A stretch of 23,376 bases of DNA from IMG/VR virus record IMGVR_UViG_3300042892_002440, positions 1-23,376 of that record. One strand, 5' to 3'. The DNA is from a virus. Both the position numbers and the translations under genes were made by a program. The notes beneath the pieces are model-generated. The model worked only from the letters and a program-made list of their open reading frames with translations. It was not told where the DNA came from and ran no database searches. This document shows positions 1 to 6,976 of this stretch, one piece after another. Every line of letters begins with the position of its first letter. Positions within the stretch are counted from its first letter, which is position 1.

Positions 1-104
1 CCAATACTGATAGCCCAAGCCAGTACTTCCATGACAAACCTAAAAGGGTGGGTCTTGTAATCACTTTTGATCCATTCAAATATGCCGGTTAAAATGTTGT
101 TCAT
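1..104 (-). CDS. Partial small phage protein, N-terminal 34 residues
   Basis: The gene starts at the ATG at 104 and runs off the left edge, so only about 34 residues are visible. The first residues (MNNILTGIFEWIKSDYKTHP) are followed by a hydrophobic stretch (VMEVLAWAISI) that probably begins a membrane segment. The start overlaps the uvdE stop codon in an ATGA junction, which indicates translational coupling and supports this start. The sequence resembles short one-helix membrane proteins seen in T4-like aquatic phages; this is recognition by eye, not a search. Function unknown. Confidence 0.7.
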   Translation of the reverse strand, partial: MNNILTGIFEWIKSDYKTHPFRFVMEVLAWAISI

Positions 105-1132
105 TGTGTGGCCAGCCATTGCTGGTATAATTGGTCTCGAGCCAGGTTCTTGCCTTTGGCCTCGCACTGAATGTTGAATTGATCAGCAAATGTCAGCGCC
201 CAGTCATTCACAGCTTCGTTCCAATAAAAGTCACTATGAGCTCGCAGTTTTTGCTTTTTGTAGCCCTGTGCCAACAGCGCACTCAAGTCAGGCTTTACTG
301 TGCGAGAGTGGTCAACAAGGCAGTCTTCACGACTAACTGAGTAGTGTAGTGTAGGACGCACACCACGCCAAGACTCAATAACCCGTTGCGCACGTGAGTC
401 CGTAGGGGCGATGTATTCTCCGGTGTTGATCCAATGGTGATGGATATCCAACACAAGAGCCACATGATCAGCCACGGCAAGAGTAACGTCAAGTCCATTT
501 GTAAGTTCGTCATTTTCTATAGTTATGAGGTTGCGAGCCTCTGGAGACAATCTGCCCAGGGTTCGCAGAAACTTTGCAGGACCGCCTTTGCCTGATAAGT
601 GTACGTTAATCTTAAATCCGTGATCATGATACGTGTTTCCATACCCCATCCACCGGGCCATATCTGCATGATACTCGAATTCCAGAATGCTTCGTTCAAC
701 GATTTCATCCGATTCGCTTGCCAGCACACAAAATTGCCCTGGATGGAAGGATAGCCGTACGCCAAGACGCCGAGCAGCGTCACCCACCGGCGCGAATATG
801 CGTTCGCAGTGATCTTGTATTTCACGTCGTTGCCACCAATTGATCCAGGAGGGTTCTGTGTAGCCCTGTAACATTTCTGATCCCAGTCGCACCATTCTGC
901 GTTCGGGTTCCATTGTGCCCACACGCTCAACCATTTTCAAAGCAGCGGCAGCGTTATGGTTCATGATATCCCACTGACGCTGATCAGCTTCGGTAGCATG
1001 CTCACGAAGCCAGCGCATGGTAGTTGATCTTCCGTTTATATCACGGTCCACAGCATTAACTTTCATACCCCCAGTTTCCTCAGGATCATTAAGCCATTTG
1101 CAACAAAAGCCAAATCTAGATGTGTGTGTCAT
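101..1132 (-). CDS. uvsE: UV damage endonuclease (UvdE/UvsE family)
   Basis: A 343-residue protein of the UV damage endonuclease family, TIM-barrel metal-dependent nucleases that nick DNA 5' of UV photoproducts and so start an excision repair independent of UvrABC. Visible family motifs: HPGQF at 130-134, NVHLSG at 176-181, the metal-site Glu in ENDE at 206-209, DIHHHW at 229-234, HSDFYW at 299-304 and EAKGKNLA near 324-331. The length matches full-length bacterial homologues. I chose the ATG at 1132 over the TTG five codons upstream because the upstream codons lie inside the -10 region of a perfect promoter. No Shine-Dalgarno precedes the ATG and the predicted transcription start is at the ATG itself, so the mRNA is probably leaderless. 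Its stop overlaps the next gene start (ATGA). A role in repair of sunlight damage to phage DNA is inferred. Confidence 0.93.
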   Translation of the reverse strand: MTHTSRFGFCCKWLNDPEETGGMKVNAVDRDINGRSTTMRWLREHATEADQRQWDIMNHNAAAALKMVERVGTMEPERRMVRLGSEMLQGYTEPSWINWWQRREIQDHCERIFAPVGDAARRLGVRLSFHPGQFCVLASESDEIVERSILEFEYHADMARWMGYGNTYHDHGFKINVHLSGKGGPAKFLRTLGRLSPEARNLITIENDELTNGLDVTLAVADHVALVLDIHHHWINTGEYIAPTDSRAQRVIESWRGVRPTLHYSVSREDCLVDHSRTVKPDLSALLAQGYKKQKLRAHSDFYWNEAVNDWALTFADQFNIQCEAKGKNLARDQLYQQWLATQ

Positions 1133-1138
1133 AAGTAT

Positions 1139-1167
1139 ATTATACAAGATTTAGACAGTTGTGTCAA
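1139..1167 (-). promoter_or_regulatory. Perfect sigma-70 promoter driving uvsE
   Basis: On the minus strand, TTGACA (1167-1162), a 17-nt spacer and TATAAT (1144-1139) give a full consensus match. The predicted start point, seven bases below the -10 box, is the A of the uvsE ATG at 1132. The promoter lies in the divergent gap shared with the plus-strand gene at 1192. Confidence 0.88.
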
Positions 1168-1191
1168 GTCTTTTTGAAAAAGGTAAACATT

Positions 1192-1533
1192 ATGAAATAT
1201 TGGATTGAATCTAAATGGGCAGTGGGATCAGTTTTTCCAGACACTATTGAAGACGTTCATGCTATTGGCAAACAAAATGGCACAGATGACGCAGTGTTAG
1301 CAAAAATTTACGAGGCAGCAGATGTACAAAAGTTATTTTCTCTTGACCCGCATCCACTTGATTATCTTACAAAAAATAGCGATGGTACTACACTTTTGGG
1401 ATTTTATCAAACCGACAAAGAAAAAGCTCTTGAATGGGTAGCATGGCGAAACCAAAATCTAAGCCCACTACAAATTCATTGTGTTCTTAAAGAAGAAGCC
1501 GAACCCGGTGATCCAGGATACGTTGCTCCTTGA
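1192..1533 (+). CDS. Hypothetical protein, 113 aa
   Basis: One of three plus-strand genes. I place the start at the ATG at 1192 (MKYWIESKWAVGSVF) because AAAAAGG lies eight bases upstream; an upstream GTG at 1159 has no such site and falls in the uvsE promoter. The protein is acidic to neutral with no membrane segment, and contains GTDDAVLAKIYEAADVQKLF and a C-terminal LKEEAEPGDPGYVAP. I recognise no domain. It is divergent from uvsE and convergent with the amidinotransferase gene, ending six bases from that gene's stop. No terminator hairpin is visible in the six-base gap. Confidence 0.7.
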   Translation: MKYWIESKWAVGSVFPDTIEDVHAIGKQNGTDDAVLAKIYEAADVQKLFSLDPHPLDYLTKNSDGTTLLGFYQTDKEKALEWVAWRNQNLSPLQIHCVLKEEAEPGDPGYVAP

Positions 1534-1539
1534 CACAAA

Positions 1540-2457
1540 TCAGTTGGTTTGCCGCACAAGGTCTAACGTAACACAATGGAAGCCGCCTCCTAGAGTGCGG
1601 CTTTGTCGCAACCGCATGGGAATCACTTCAAATTGGTAACTTTTTAGGGTTTTGATCAATTCGGTTTGGTCAGCGTCACAGATCACAGTGTGTGGATCTA
1701 CCACCAACATGTTCATGGCAATCCATTTTGATGCATACGGATAACGGTAAAAATCCTGAGCAACCACATCGTTGATCCAAATTTTATGCCATCCATCAAA
1801 CACTCGGGGCACAGTATCAAACCCAACTCTCTGACCGTTTAGCATGACTAGGCCTTCGCGTAGTGGCACAATGGTAGAATCAATGTGTACCCCGGCGTAA
1901 AAATTGCACAGTTCTATTGTGACATCTGGAAACTGGTCGCACAGCCAACTGTAGGCTTTTCGATTACCCGACGCTGATTCCAAGTACAACATCTTGTCGC
2001 CCAATCTGCACACATTAGCAGCATCCAAAGTCATGCCTTCGTTGCGTGGCATGAATCGATAATGGTCAGCTGAATCCACAATGTCGTGATAGCACTGCAA
2101 TTCCATATCTCTACAGGGATACATCATGGCAGGATCCACTATAGTAGACCCATACACTAGAAATCTATCACGTGGGCAGTAGTTGTACATGCCATCATGA
2201 GTTTGGAAGTTAAGCGGATCTGGACGTACAACTTCTACTCCTAGACTGATCAGTGTGGTTGCTAGGATATCCAGATCTTCATTGGCTTCGTCGATTATTC
2301 TTTGTGGTACAGGCCCACTTGGCACAGGTGTTTCTTTCCAAGTGGTCTTTTCTGACTCTCGTGAAAACACAGGATCGTTCACAGGCCAGTTGGCGTGAGT
2401 GGCACTGCCTACTACAATTTTTTTAAGTGGGCTCCACTCGTCAACAGTTGATATCAT
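1540..2457 (-). CDS. Amidinotransferase (glycine/inosamine amidinotransferase-like)
   Basis: A 305-residue member of the guanidino-group-modifying enzyme fold that includes arginine:glycine amidinotransferase and StrB-type amidinotransferases, which move the amidino group of arginine to an amine through a covalent Cys intermediate. The visible catalytic set is Asp145 in LDAANV, His191 in GVHIDST and Cys295 in the glycine loop GGGFHCVTLD, in the expected order. The N-terminal LKKIVVGSA also fits. The length is shorter than eukaryotic AGAT (which has a leader) and close to bacterial and phage forms. The start overlaps the stop of the upstream hydroxylase-like gene (ATGA), so the two are coupled. 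The acceptor amine is unknown; the neighbouring sugar-nucleotide dehydrogenase suggests an amino-sugar or another small amine, which is inference. Arginine deiminase-like hydrolase activity is a less likely alternative. Confidence 0.85.
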   Translation of the reverse strand: MISTVDEWSPLKKIVVGSATHANWPVNDPVFSRESEKTTWKETPVPSGPVPQRIIDEANEDLDILATTLISLGVEVVRPDPLNFQTHDGMYNYCPRDRFLVYGSTIVDPAMMYPCRDMELQCYHDIVDSADHYRFMPRNEGMTLDAANVCRLGDKMLYLESASGNRKAYSWLCDQFPDVTIELCNFYAGVHIDSTIVPLREGLVMLNGQRVGFDTVPRVFDGWHKIWINDVVAQDFYRYPYASKWIAMNMLVVDPHTVICDADQTELIKTLKSYQFEVIPMRLRQSRTLGGGFHCVTLDLVRQTN

Positions 2458-2972
2458 ATGTGTCCAGTAATTTGTAATGTGTAGCGGTCCTCAAGACCAA
2501 TGTTGGCTGCCATATGTGGCAAATCGTACACCCATTCAACGGTGTCTCCAGCTTTCCAGTCAACATAAGGCCGGCCGTCTACTTCAAGATAATGACCTGG
2601 TTTCCAATCTTCCAACAACAACAAAGCACGGCGAATTGAAGTTTCTTGTCCTTGAAGATTGAAAAGTTCAACATAGCGTTTGTACAAATCTTGATGCACT
2701 GGCATCACTGTGTCAGTACTCATGCGATAAAACGCCAGGCCAATATCTTTCCACCCCTGAGCCTCGTATATTTTAATAAACTTGTCAGCCCAGGTAGGAA
2801 GTCGATGCCGCATGTCACACAGGCCCCCACAAATTTTGCTGGTGTATCCTTGTGCAGTCCAAAGAGCTACACTTGTTGGATCATTAAACGGTTCTTGGAT
2901 GTAGTCCAATGTTTTGAATTCATCATCCCAAAACCGGTCAATGTGATATTTAAAAACCACGTGTGTTGCCAT
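2454..2972 (-). CDS. Aspartyl/asparaginyl beta-hydroxylase-like Fe/2-oxoglutarate dioxygenase
   Basis: A 172-residue protein with the layout of the cupin-fold Fe(II)/2-oxoglutarate hydroxylases. An HxD motif is at 93-95 (VMPVHQDLY), a distal His is at 153 (DLPHMAANIG) and Arg163 (DRYTLQITG) could bind 2-oxoglutarate. RRALLLLEDWKPGHYLEVDG between them matches the strand-rich core. I use the ATG at 2972 (MATHVVFKYH) rather than one 35 codons upstream, because those upstream codons lie inside the preceding gene and do not look like part of this fold. The start overlaps the end of the dehydrogenase gene by 23 bases, and the stop overlaps the amidinotransferase start (ATGA), so the three genes form one translation-coupled unit. 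The substrate could be a protein side chain or a small molecule; nothing here decides. Confidence 0.68.
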   Translation of the reverse strand: MATHVVFKYHIDRFWDDEFKTLDYIQEPFNDPTSVALWTAQGYTSKICGGLCDMRHRLPTWADKFIKIYEAQGWKDIGLAFYRMSTDTVMPVHQDLYKRYVELFNLQGQETSIRRALLLLEDWKPGHYLEVDGRPYVDWKAGDTVEWVYDLPHMAANIGLEDRYTLQITGHI

Positions 2973-4191
2973 AATGAACAACTTCAACGTTGTCAGTTGA
3001 TTTAAGTTTGCGCCAAGGATCAACAATAATACTGCCCGGCACGATTGTGCAATATGCTTGAGTATCTGCTTGATCACCTATGTATTCATACGTGATCTTG
3101 CGATTGTGTGCCCACAAAAATACTGCTGGTTCGTCTACACTATCAACCACATGAGTTTTGTCATCGGCCAGTGGATCAACATAAACTACCTTGCGGCCTT
3201 CTTGTTCAATGTAGTGTCCTACCAGCGTTGAATAGCTGCCAATGCAATACTCCACATCAGGCTTGTATGCTTTGCCGTGAATCACAATGGGCAAGTTATT
3301 GTTCATCACACTCAAGTCTAACAAAAACATAGCTAAGTTTTTGGCTTGTACTTCTCTGGCATGCATAACTGTGTCAAACAAGTCGTAACCAATGTTGTAT
3401 TCTTTTGCCAACCAACGCAATGCAATGTTGTCACGTGGATGACAGGCACCTGCGTCGCCCATGCCTGCTGTCATGTATTTAGGTCCCATGATGCGCATGG
3501 TTGAACGTGCTAGTGCATCTGTAACCACATCCACATTGATATTGCCAATGCGTAATGCAAAGTCCTGAATCATGTTGACCAATCCAACTTTGGCTGATAT
3601 AAAAGTGTTATAAAAAATCTTAATAGCTTCACATTCATCCCAGGTACCAACTTCATAGCGTGGGTCGTTTTTCATGATGGTCTTGTACAAATCAATCAAC
3701 TCGCCGGCCACCCCAGTGAGTGATCCATCTTCTGTGCCAATGATTACCATCTCAGGATTGGCCATATCCCACTTGACTGATCCCATGGCAATCAAATAAG
3801 GATTGTAGCAAAACTGATGCTTGGCGTCAATCAATGGCACAAATTTCTTGCGGGTGGTACCTGGCAGTACTGTGCTTATTAACACAATTTTTTTACTGCT
3901 TTTGGCATATTTGTTCACATTGTGAATGGCATCAATCACAGCGTCATGTCCAAAGTCTCGAGGCTCCATGTGACTAGATGGTACTGACCCGTCATATCCT
4001 TCTGCATGCGGGGTTGGCACTGCAATGAAGATCCATTCACTGTTGTCCACAAGTTCTTCAATGCCACAGACTTTTACCGAGTCGCTGGTTCGTGGGTAAA
4101 TATCATACCCCCACACTTGATGTTTCTCAGCCATAACTTCGGCACAGTCCAACCCAAGTTTTCCAATCCCAATAAAACCAATTTTTGCCAT
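2950..4191 (-). CDS. UDP-glucose/GDP-mannose 6-dehydrogenase-like protein
   Basis: A 413-residue protein built like nucleotide-sugar 6-dehydrogenases, which oxidise the sugar C6 to a uronic acid with NAD+. The N-terminal Rossmann domain has GIGKLG with Gly8, Gly10 and Gly13 (MAKIGFIGIGKLG). AVPTP at 57-61 and STVLPGTTRK near 106 fit the family. The catalytic Cys is probably Cys250 in GDAGACHPRDNIAL, and EAIKIFYNTFISAKVG at 188-203 fits the Lys/Asn helix. GKAYKPDVEY at 306-315 starts the C-terminal domain. One oddity: the usual NPEF with its catalytic Glu reads NPYLIAMG at 130-137. The start at 4191 has AAAGGAA just upstream and a TATAAT-type promoter. The gene heads a coupled three-gene unit. 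Confidence 0.82.
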   Translation of the reverse strand: MAKIGFIGIGKLGLDCAEVMAEKHQVWGYDIYPRTSDSVKVCGIEELVDNSEWIFIAVPTPHAEGYDGSVPSSHMEPRDFGHDAVIDAIHNVNKYAKSSKKIVLISTVLPGTTRKKFVPLIDAKHQFCYNPYLIAMGSVKWDMANPEMVIIGTEDGSLTGVAGELIDLYKTIMKNDPRYEVGTWDECEAIKIFYNTFISAKVGLVNMIQDFALRIGNINVDVVTDALARSTMRIMGPKYMTAGMGDAGACHPRDNIALRWLAKEYNIGYDLFDTVMHAREVQAKNLAMFLLDLSVMNNNLPIVIHGKAYKPDVEYCIGSYSTLVGHYIEQEGRKVVYVDPLADDKTHVVDSVDEPAVFLWAHNRKITYEYIGDQADTQAYCTIVPGSIIVDPWRKLKSTDNVEVVHYGNTRGF

Positions 4192-5443
4192 GAGCGTTCC
4201 TTTAGATAGATTATACAATTTTTTGCAAGACATTTGCAACCATGATGTTTTAATTTATCGTTATTTTCCACATGGATCAAAAAAAATGCAGGATTGCAAA
4301 TTGCTTGCAATCGACTTGAATATGACCAAGATTGATCGGTTCAACAAAATGTATGTGTTTTGCCATGATCAGGAATTGCTAAATTCAAAAGATTTTCCAA
4401 AAGTGCCAAGTGGCATTACAGATATTCCATTGAATGCATATCGATTACTTTCGGCTAACACAATGAACAAATATGATCGCATAATTGTTGTGCATTCAGA
4501 ACTCAACAGTCCTGAAGTAACTTGGTTTGAAGAAAACGGAGCAGTCACAGTTTATTGGTGGAGTCATGCTGTGATTGCTCGAGACTGGTTTCGATATGCC
4601 AACATAGATCCCAAGTTCAACAGTCAGTCTTGTGAGTTGCAGCAAGATTTTTTAATTTATAATCGAGCCTGGCAAGGAACCCGAGAGTATCGATTGAAGT
4701 TTGCCGAGCTTGTGGTCAGTCACAATCTAACTCAACACTGTCGCATGGGGTTCAACCCAATAGACGAACAACACTATCATCAGCACCAATTTAGTAATTC
4801 TGCATTTGAAATTAACAACCACAAATTAGAAAACCACTTTCCAACAAACAATACCAACAGTTCAGCCAGTGCTGATTACTGCTCTCAAGATTATTTAGAA
4901 ACTGGACTTGAAATAGTATTAGAAACAATAGTTGATGATCAACGATGGCATCTAACTGAAAAAACTCTGCGGCCAATTGCTTGTGGGCATCCTTTTATGA
5001 TCTTAGGTACGCCAGGCATTCTTAGATATCTACGCAAATATGGATTCAAAACATTTTCACCGTTGATTGACGAAAGCTACGATGACATGCAAGATCCGGT
5101 AGAAAGGATGCAGGCTATCATTGATGTTATGAAACGTATTGCTGCCATGAGCACCGCTGACAAACTGGTGTTGTATCAACAGATGCAGGCAATTTGCAGC
5201 CACAACAAAGATAGATTTTTTAGCGATGAATTTTTAACCTGTGTCATCGAAGAGTTCAAACAAAACTTTGAGCAAGCGGCCGAACAAATGAAAAAATATC
5301 AAACTGGAGCATATTTTAAGTTGTTTTTACAAACATTCAAAAACACAACAAGTCGACTGCCTGTACCTAGACAAGAGATTGTAAAAATGTGGCAAATATT
5401 ACACAATGCAAATTGTCAACCTATGCTGCCAGAGAAGATTTAA
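4190..5443 (+). CDS. Conserved phage protein, possible glycosyltransferase-like
   Basis: A 417-residue plus-strand protein. The most recognisable part is at 255-298: LTEKTLRPIACGHPFMILGT followed by LRKYGFKTF and IDESYD. I have seen this kind of sequence in T4-like phage proteins and in poorly characterised glycosyltransferase-like families, where a TEK/RP segment precedes a PF-G motif; this is recall, not a search. The N-terminal half holds DRIIVVHSEL (96-105) and VYWWSHA (121-127). No membrane segment is evident. The start is uncertain. The ATG at 4190 gives a natural-looking N terminus (MSVPLDRLYNFLQD) but has no Shine-Dalgarno and overlaps the start codon of the divergent dehydrogenase gene; the next in-frame ATG is about 32 codons on. 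It ends in a 23-bp convergent overlap with the next gene. A role in sugar transfer is inference from the neighbour. Confidence 0.7.
   Translation: MSVPLDRLYNFLQDICNHDVLIYRYFPHGSKKMQDCKLLAIDLNMTKIDRFNKMYVFCHDQELLNSKDFPKVPSGITDIPLNAYRLLSANTMNKYDRIIVVHSELNSPEVTWFEENGAVTVYWWSHAVIARDWFRYANIDPKFNSQSCELQQDFLIYNRAWQGTREYRLKFAELVVSHNLTQHCRMGFNPIDEQHYHQHQFSNSAFEINNHKLENHFPTNNTNSSASADYCSQDYLETGLEIVLETIVDDQRWHLTEKTLRPIACGHPFMILGTPGILRYLRKYGFKTFSPLIDESYDDMQDPVERMQAIIDVMKRIAAMSTADKLVLYQQMQAICSHNKDRFFSDEFLTCVIEEFKQNFEQAAEQMKKYQTGAYFKLFLQTFKNTTSRLPVPRQEIVKMWQILHNANCQPMLPEKI
4210..4239 (-). promoter_or_regulatory. Probable sigma-70 promoter for the dehydrogenase operon
   Basis: On the minus strand TATAAT is at 4215-4210, with TTGCAA (4239-4234) as a four-of-six -35 match across an 18-nt spacer. 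The predicted start near 4203 gives a leader of about 12 nt that begins at the AAAGGAA Shine-Dalgarno. The -35 match is imperfect, so this is less sure than the other promoters listed. Confidence 0.45.
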
Positions 5444-5786
5444 TTAGAATTGGAGACCAATCTGTGCCTGGCGGATTGGCAATATATTCATCAACACGTT
5501 CGGACAAATGTTGATAGAAAGTGTCCATTTCACCATTCCAACAGCCTGTTAGCGAATGCAATGCGCTACGACAGAATTCCCAGTTTTGTAGTTGATACTG
5601 TTCTATTAATTGTTGATGTATATGTTTATTAGACTCTAATCGCGGAAACTCTGCCAACGGCAAGTTGTCAATCACACAATAGGTCTTTACCAATTGCTCC
5701 GATGGCATTATCTTGAATGTGTCTAGTTCTAAAACAGTGTGAGCACTGGATACAGTGTTAATAGCGTCGCCAAATATTATGTTCAT
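5421..5786 (-). CDS. Hypothetical protein, 121 aa
   Basis: A single minus-strand gene between two plus-strand genes. AAAAGGAAAT shortly before the ATG at 5786 supports the start. The protein begins MNIIFGDAINTVSSAHTVLE, is soluble-looking, and has a central YCVIDNLPLAEFPRLES and a C-terminal IANPPGTDWSPI. The mix of residues and the good ribosome site argue for a real gene, but I recognise no family. Its 3' end overlaps the end of the upstream plus-strand gene by 23 bases in convergent orientation, so the two transcripts would be antisense at their tails. It is divergent from the phosphoesterase, with only 25 bp between the two starts. Confidence 0.65.
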   Translation of the reverse strand: MNIIFGDAINTVSSAHTVLELDTFKIMPSEQLVKTYCVIDNLPLAEFPRLESNKHIHQQLIEQYQLQNWEFCRSALHSLTGCWNGEMDTFYQHLSERVDEYIANPPGTDWSPILIKSSLAA

Positions 5787-5811
5787 TGTTATTTCCTTTT
5801 AAATATGTATC

Positions 5812-6603
5812 ATGCAACTTGCCTTTGATTTAATTTCTGATTTACACATTAGCACCTGGGAAGGTGAATTTGACTGGACCAATCGAGCCACTAGCCCACA
5901 CTGTATAGTGCTGGGCGATGTGTGTGAAGATCGAGCATCCTTGTACAAAACACTCGAGCATCTTGGAAAGTGTTATCAAGCTGTGTTTTATGTTGACGGT
6001 AATGATGAACATGTGGATTTTTTTAATGATCTTGCATTCAGTTATGAAGAAATGAGTCAACGAATTGGTCAAATTCCCAATGTGGTGTATCTACAAGACA
6101 ACGTGGTAGTGATCAATGGTGTGGCTATTTTGGGCACAAATGGTTGGTGGGCATTTGACTTTGACAACACAATCGATCCTGAAGCAGTAAGAGATTGGTG
6201 GTGCGAAAAATATAACTTCACGCACGATAACTATAACGCCATACGTCGGGCCAGCACCACTGATGCCAACTACTTGATAGCCAGTGTAAAAAAACTACAA
6301 ACTCATAGAGACGTAAAGAAAATTGTCATAGCCACTCACACTGTGCCCATGCCTGCATTGATCGCACACGACATTGATTTAGCAGACAAACTCAAATTCA
6401 ACACCATGGGCAACAGGCACATGCTGAATGCACTAGACGTGGATACCGAACACAAAATTGATACATGGTGTTTTGGACACTATCACGGCAAAGTTGACCA
6501 GTATCGAGATGGTGTTCGTTATGTTAACAATTGTCGTGGTCGCGGGCAAACACCGTGGTCGCAGTATGTGTATCATCCACTGCGTGTGGTTGTTGATTAT
6601 TAA
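5812..6603 (+). CDS. Calcineurin-like metallophosphoesterase
   Basis: A 263-residue protein with the full dimetal phosphoesterase motif set in order: DLH at 10-12, GDV at 35-37, GNDEH at 63-67 (the GNHE position, with Asp-Glu in place of His-Glu), ATHTVP with His176, and GHYHG at 222-226. The family hydrolyses phosphomono- or diesters, including nucleotides, nucleic acids and phosphoproteins, with two metal ions. The substrate is not readable here. No Shine-Dalgarno precedes the ATG at 5812, and only 25 bp separate it from the divergent gene, so the mRNA leader must be short or the promoter must lie inside the neighbour. The stop codon overlaps the clpS stop on the other strand. Confidence 0.88.
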   Translation: MQLAFDLISDLHISTWEGEFDWTNRATSPHCIVLGDVCEDRASLYKTLEHLGKCYQAVFYVDGNDEHVDFFNDLAFSYEEMSQRIGQIPNVVYLQDNVVVINGVAILGTNGWWAFDFDNTIDPEAVRDWWCEKYNFTHDNYNAIRRASTTDANYLIASVKKLQTHRDVKKIVIATHTVPMPALIAHDIDLADKLKFNTMGNRHMLNALDVDTEHKIDTWCFGHYHGKVDQYRDGVRYVNNCRGRGQTPWSQYVYHPLRVVVDY

Positions 6604-6908
6604 GTTGTTTCGGGTTCCAGTTTGATCTGGAGCGGATAGTTTTGTGCTCTAGCACTCACAGTAACTTCAACACCTTTTTGTTCGGCAATTTCGTAAGGCA
6701 ACACTGCCACACAAGCAGAACCTTCTTCGTGAATGTCAATGGTGATTTGTTCTGCGGTTTCGGGAGTGTATTCAAAATATTCAACCAGACTTTCGACCAC
6801 AAACTCCATGGAAGTTGCGTTGTCGTTCAAGTAAACCACGCGAAACATAGGTGGCTCTTTTACAGCCTCTGATGGTTTGATTCGTGTGCGGGTATCGCTC
6901 TGTGCCAT
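6600..6908 (-). CDS. clpS: ClpS, N-degron adaptor for Clp protease
   Basis: A 102-residue protein matching ClpS, the adaptor that delivers proteins with N-degrons to ClpAP (ClpCP in some bacteria). The core reads FRVVYLNDNATSMEFVVESL and then IDIHEEGSA, with PYEIAEQKG and a final PLQIKLE. By alignment to E. coli ClpS from memory, Asp35, Thr38, Met40 and His66 of the N-degron pocket are kept, while Asp36 is replaced by Asn. AAGGA lies six bases before the ATG. The gene follows hsp20 after a strong hairpin. No ClpA or ClpP lies in this window, so it would have to work with host ClpA/ClpP or use the pocket for another purpose. Confidence 0.92.
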   Translation of the reverse strand: MAQSDTRTRIKPSEAVKEPPMFRVVYLNDNATSMEFVVESLVEYFEYTPETAEQITIDIHEEGSACVAVLPYEIAEQKGVEVTVSARAQNYPLQIKLEPETT

Positions 6909-6934
6909 TTCTATTCCTTGCTTTGCTATACAAT

Positions 6935-6960
6935 CAGTGGCAGCAGGATTGCTGCCACTG
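6935..6960 (-). terminator. Strong hairpin between hsp20 and clpS
   Basis: A perfect 11-bp inverted repeat (arms 6935-6945 and 6950-6960) with a four-base loop, just past the hsp20 stop. On the minus strand it is followed by ATTGTATAGC, not a clear U-run, so it may act as a weak terminator or as an mRNA 3'-end stabiliser or processing site rather than a classic intrinsic terminator. Arms are GC-rich in an AT-rich setting. Confidence 0.6.
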
Positions 6961-6976
6961 TATTTACACTATTATA

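Noticed and set aside
523-930. 135-aa minus-strand ORF within uvsE
   Set aside because: It overlaps uvsE on the same strand in another frame, has no Shine-Dalgarno and reads as a shadow of a well-supported gene.
1133-1147. TTG start five codons upstream for the UV endonuclease
   Set aside because: These codons are part of the -10 region of a perfect promoter and would lie upstream of the predicted transcript start.
1534-1539. Bidirectional terminator between the converging genes
   Set aside because: Only six bases separate the stops and I see no inverted repeat with a T-run there.
5787-5811. T4 late promoter (TATAAATA) for the phosphoesterase
   Set aside because: The sequence TTTAAATATG only partly resembles the motif and no clear -35 or -10 pair is present.
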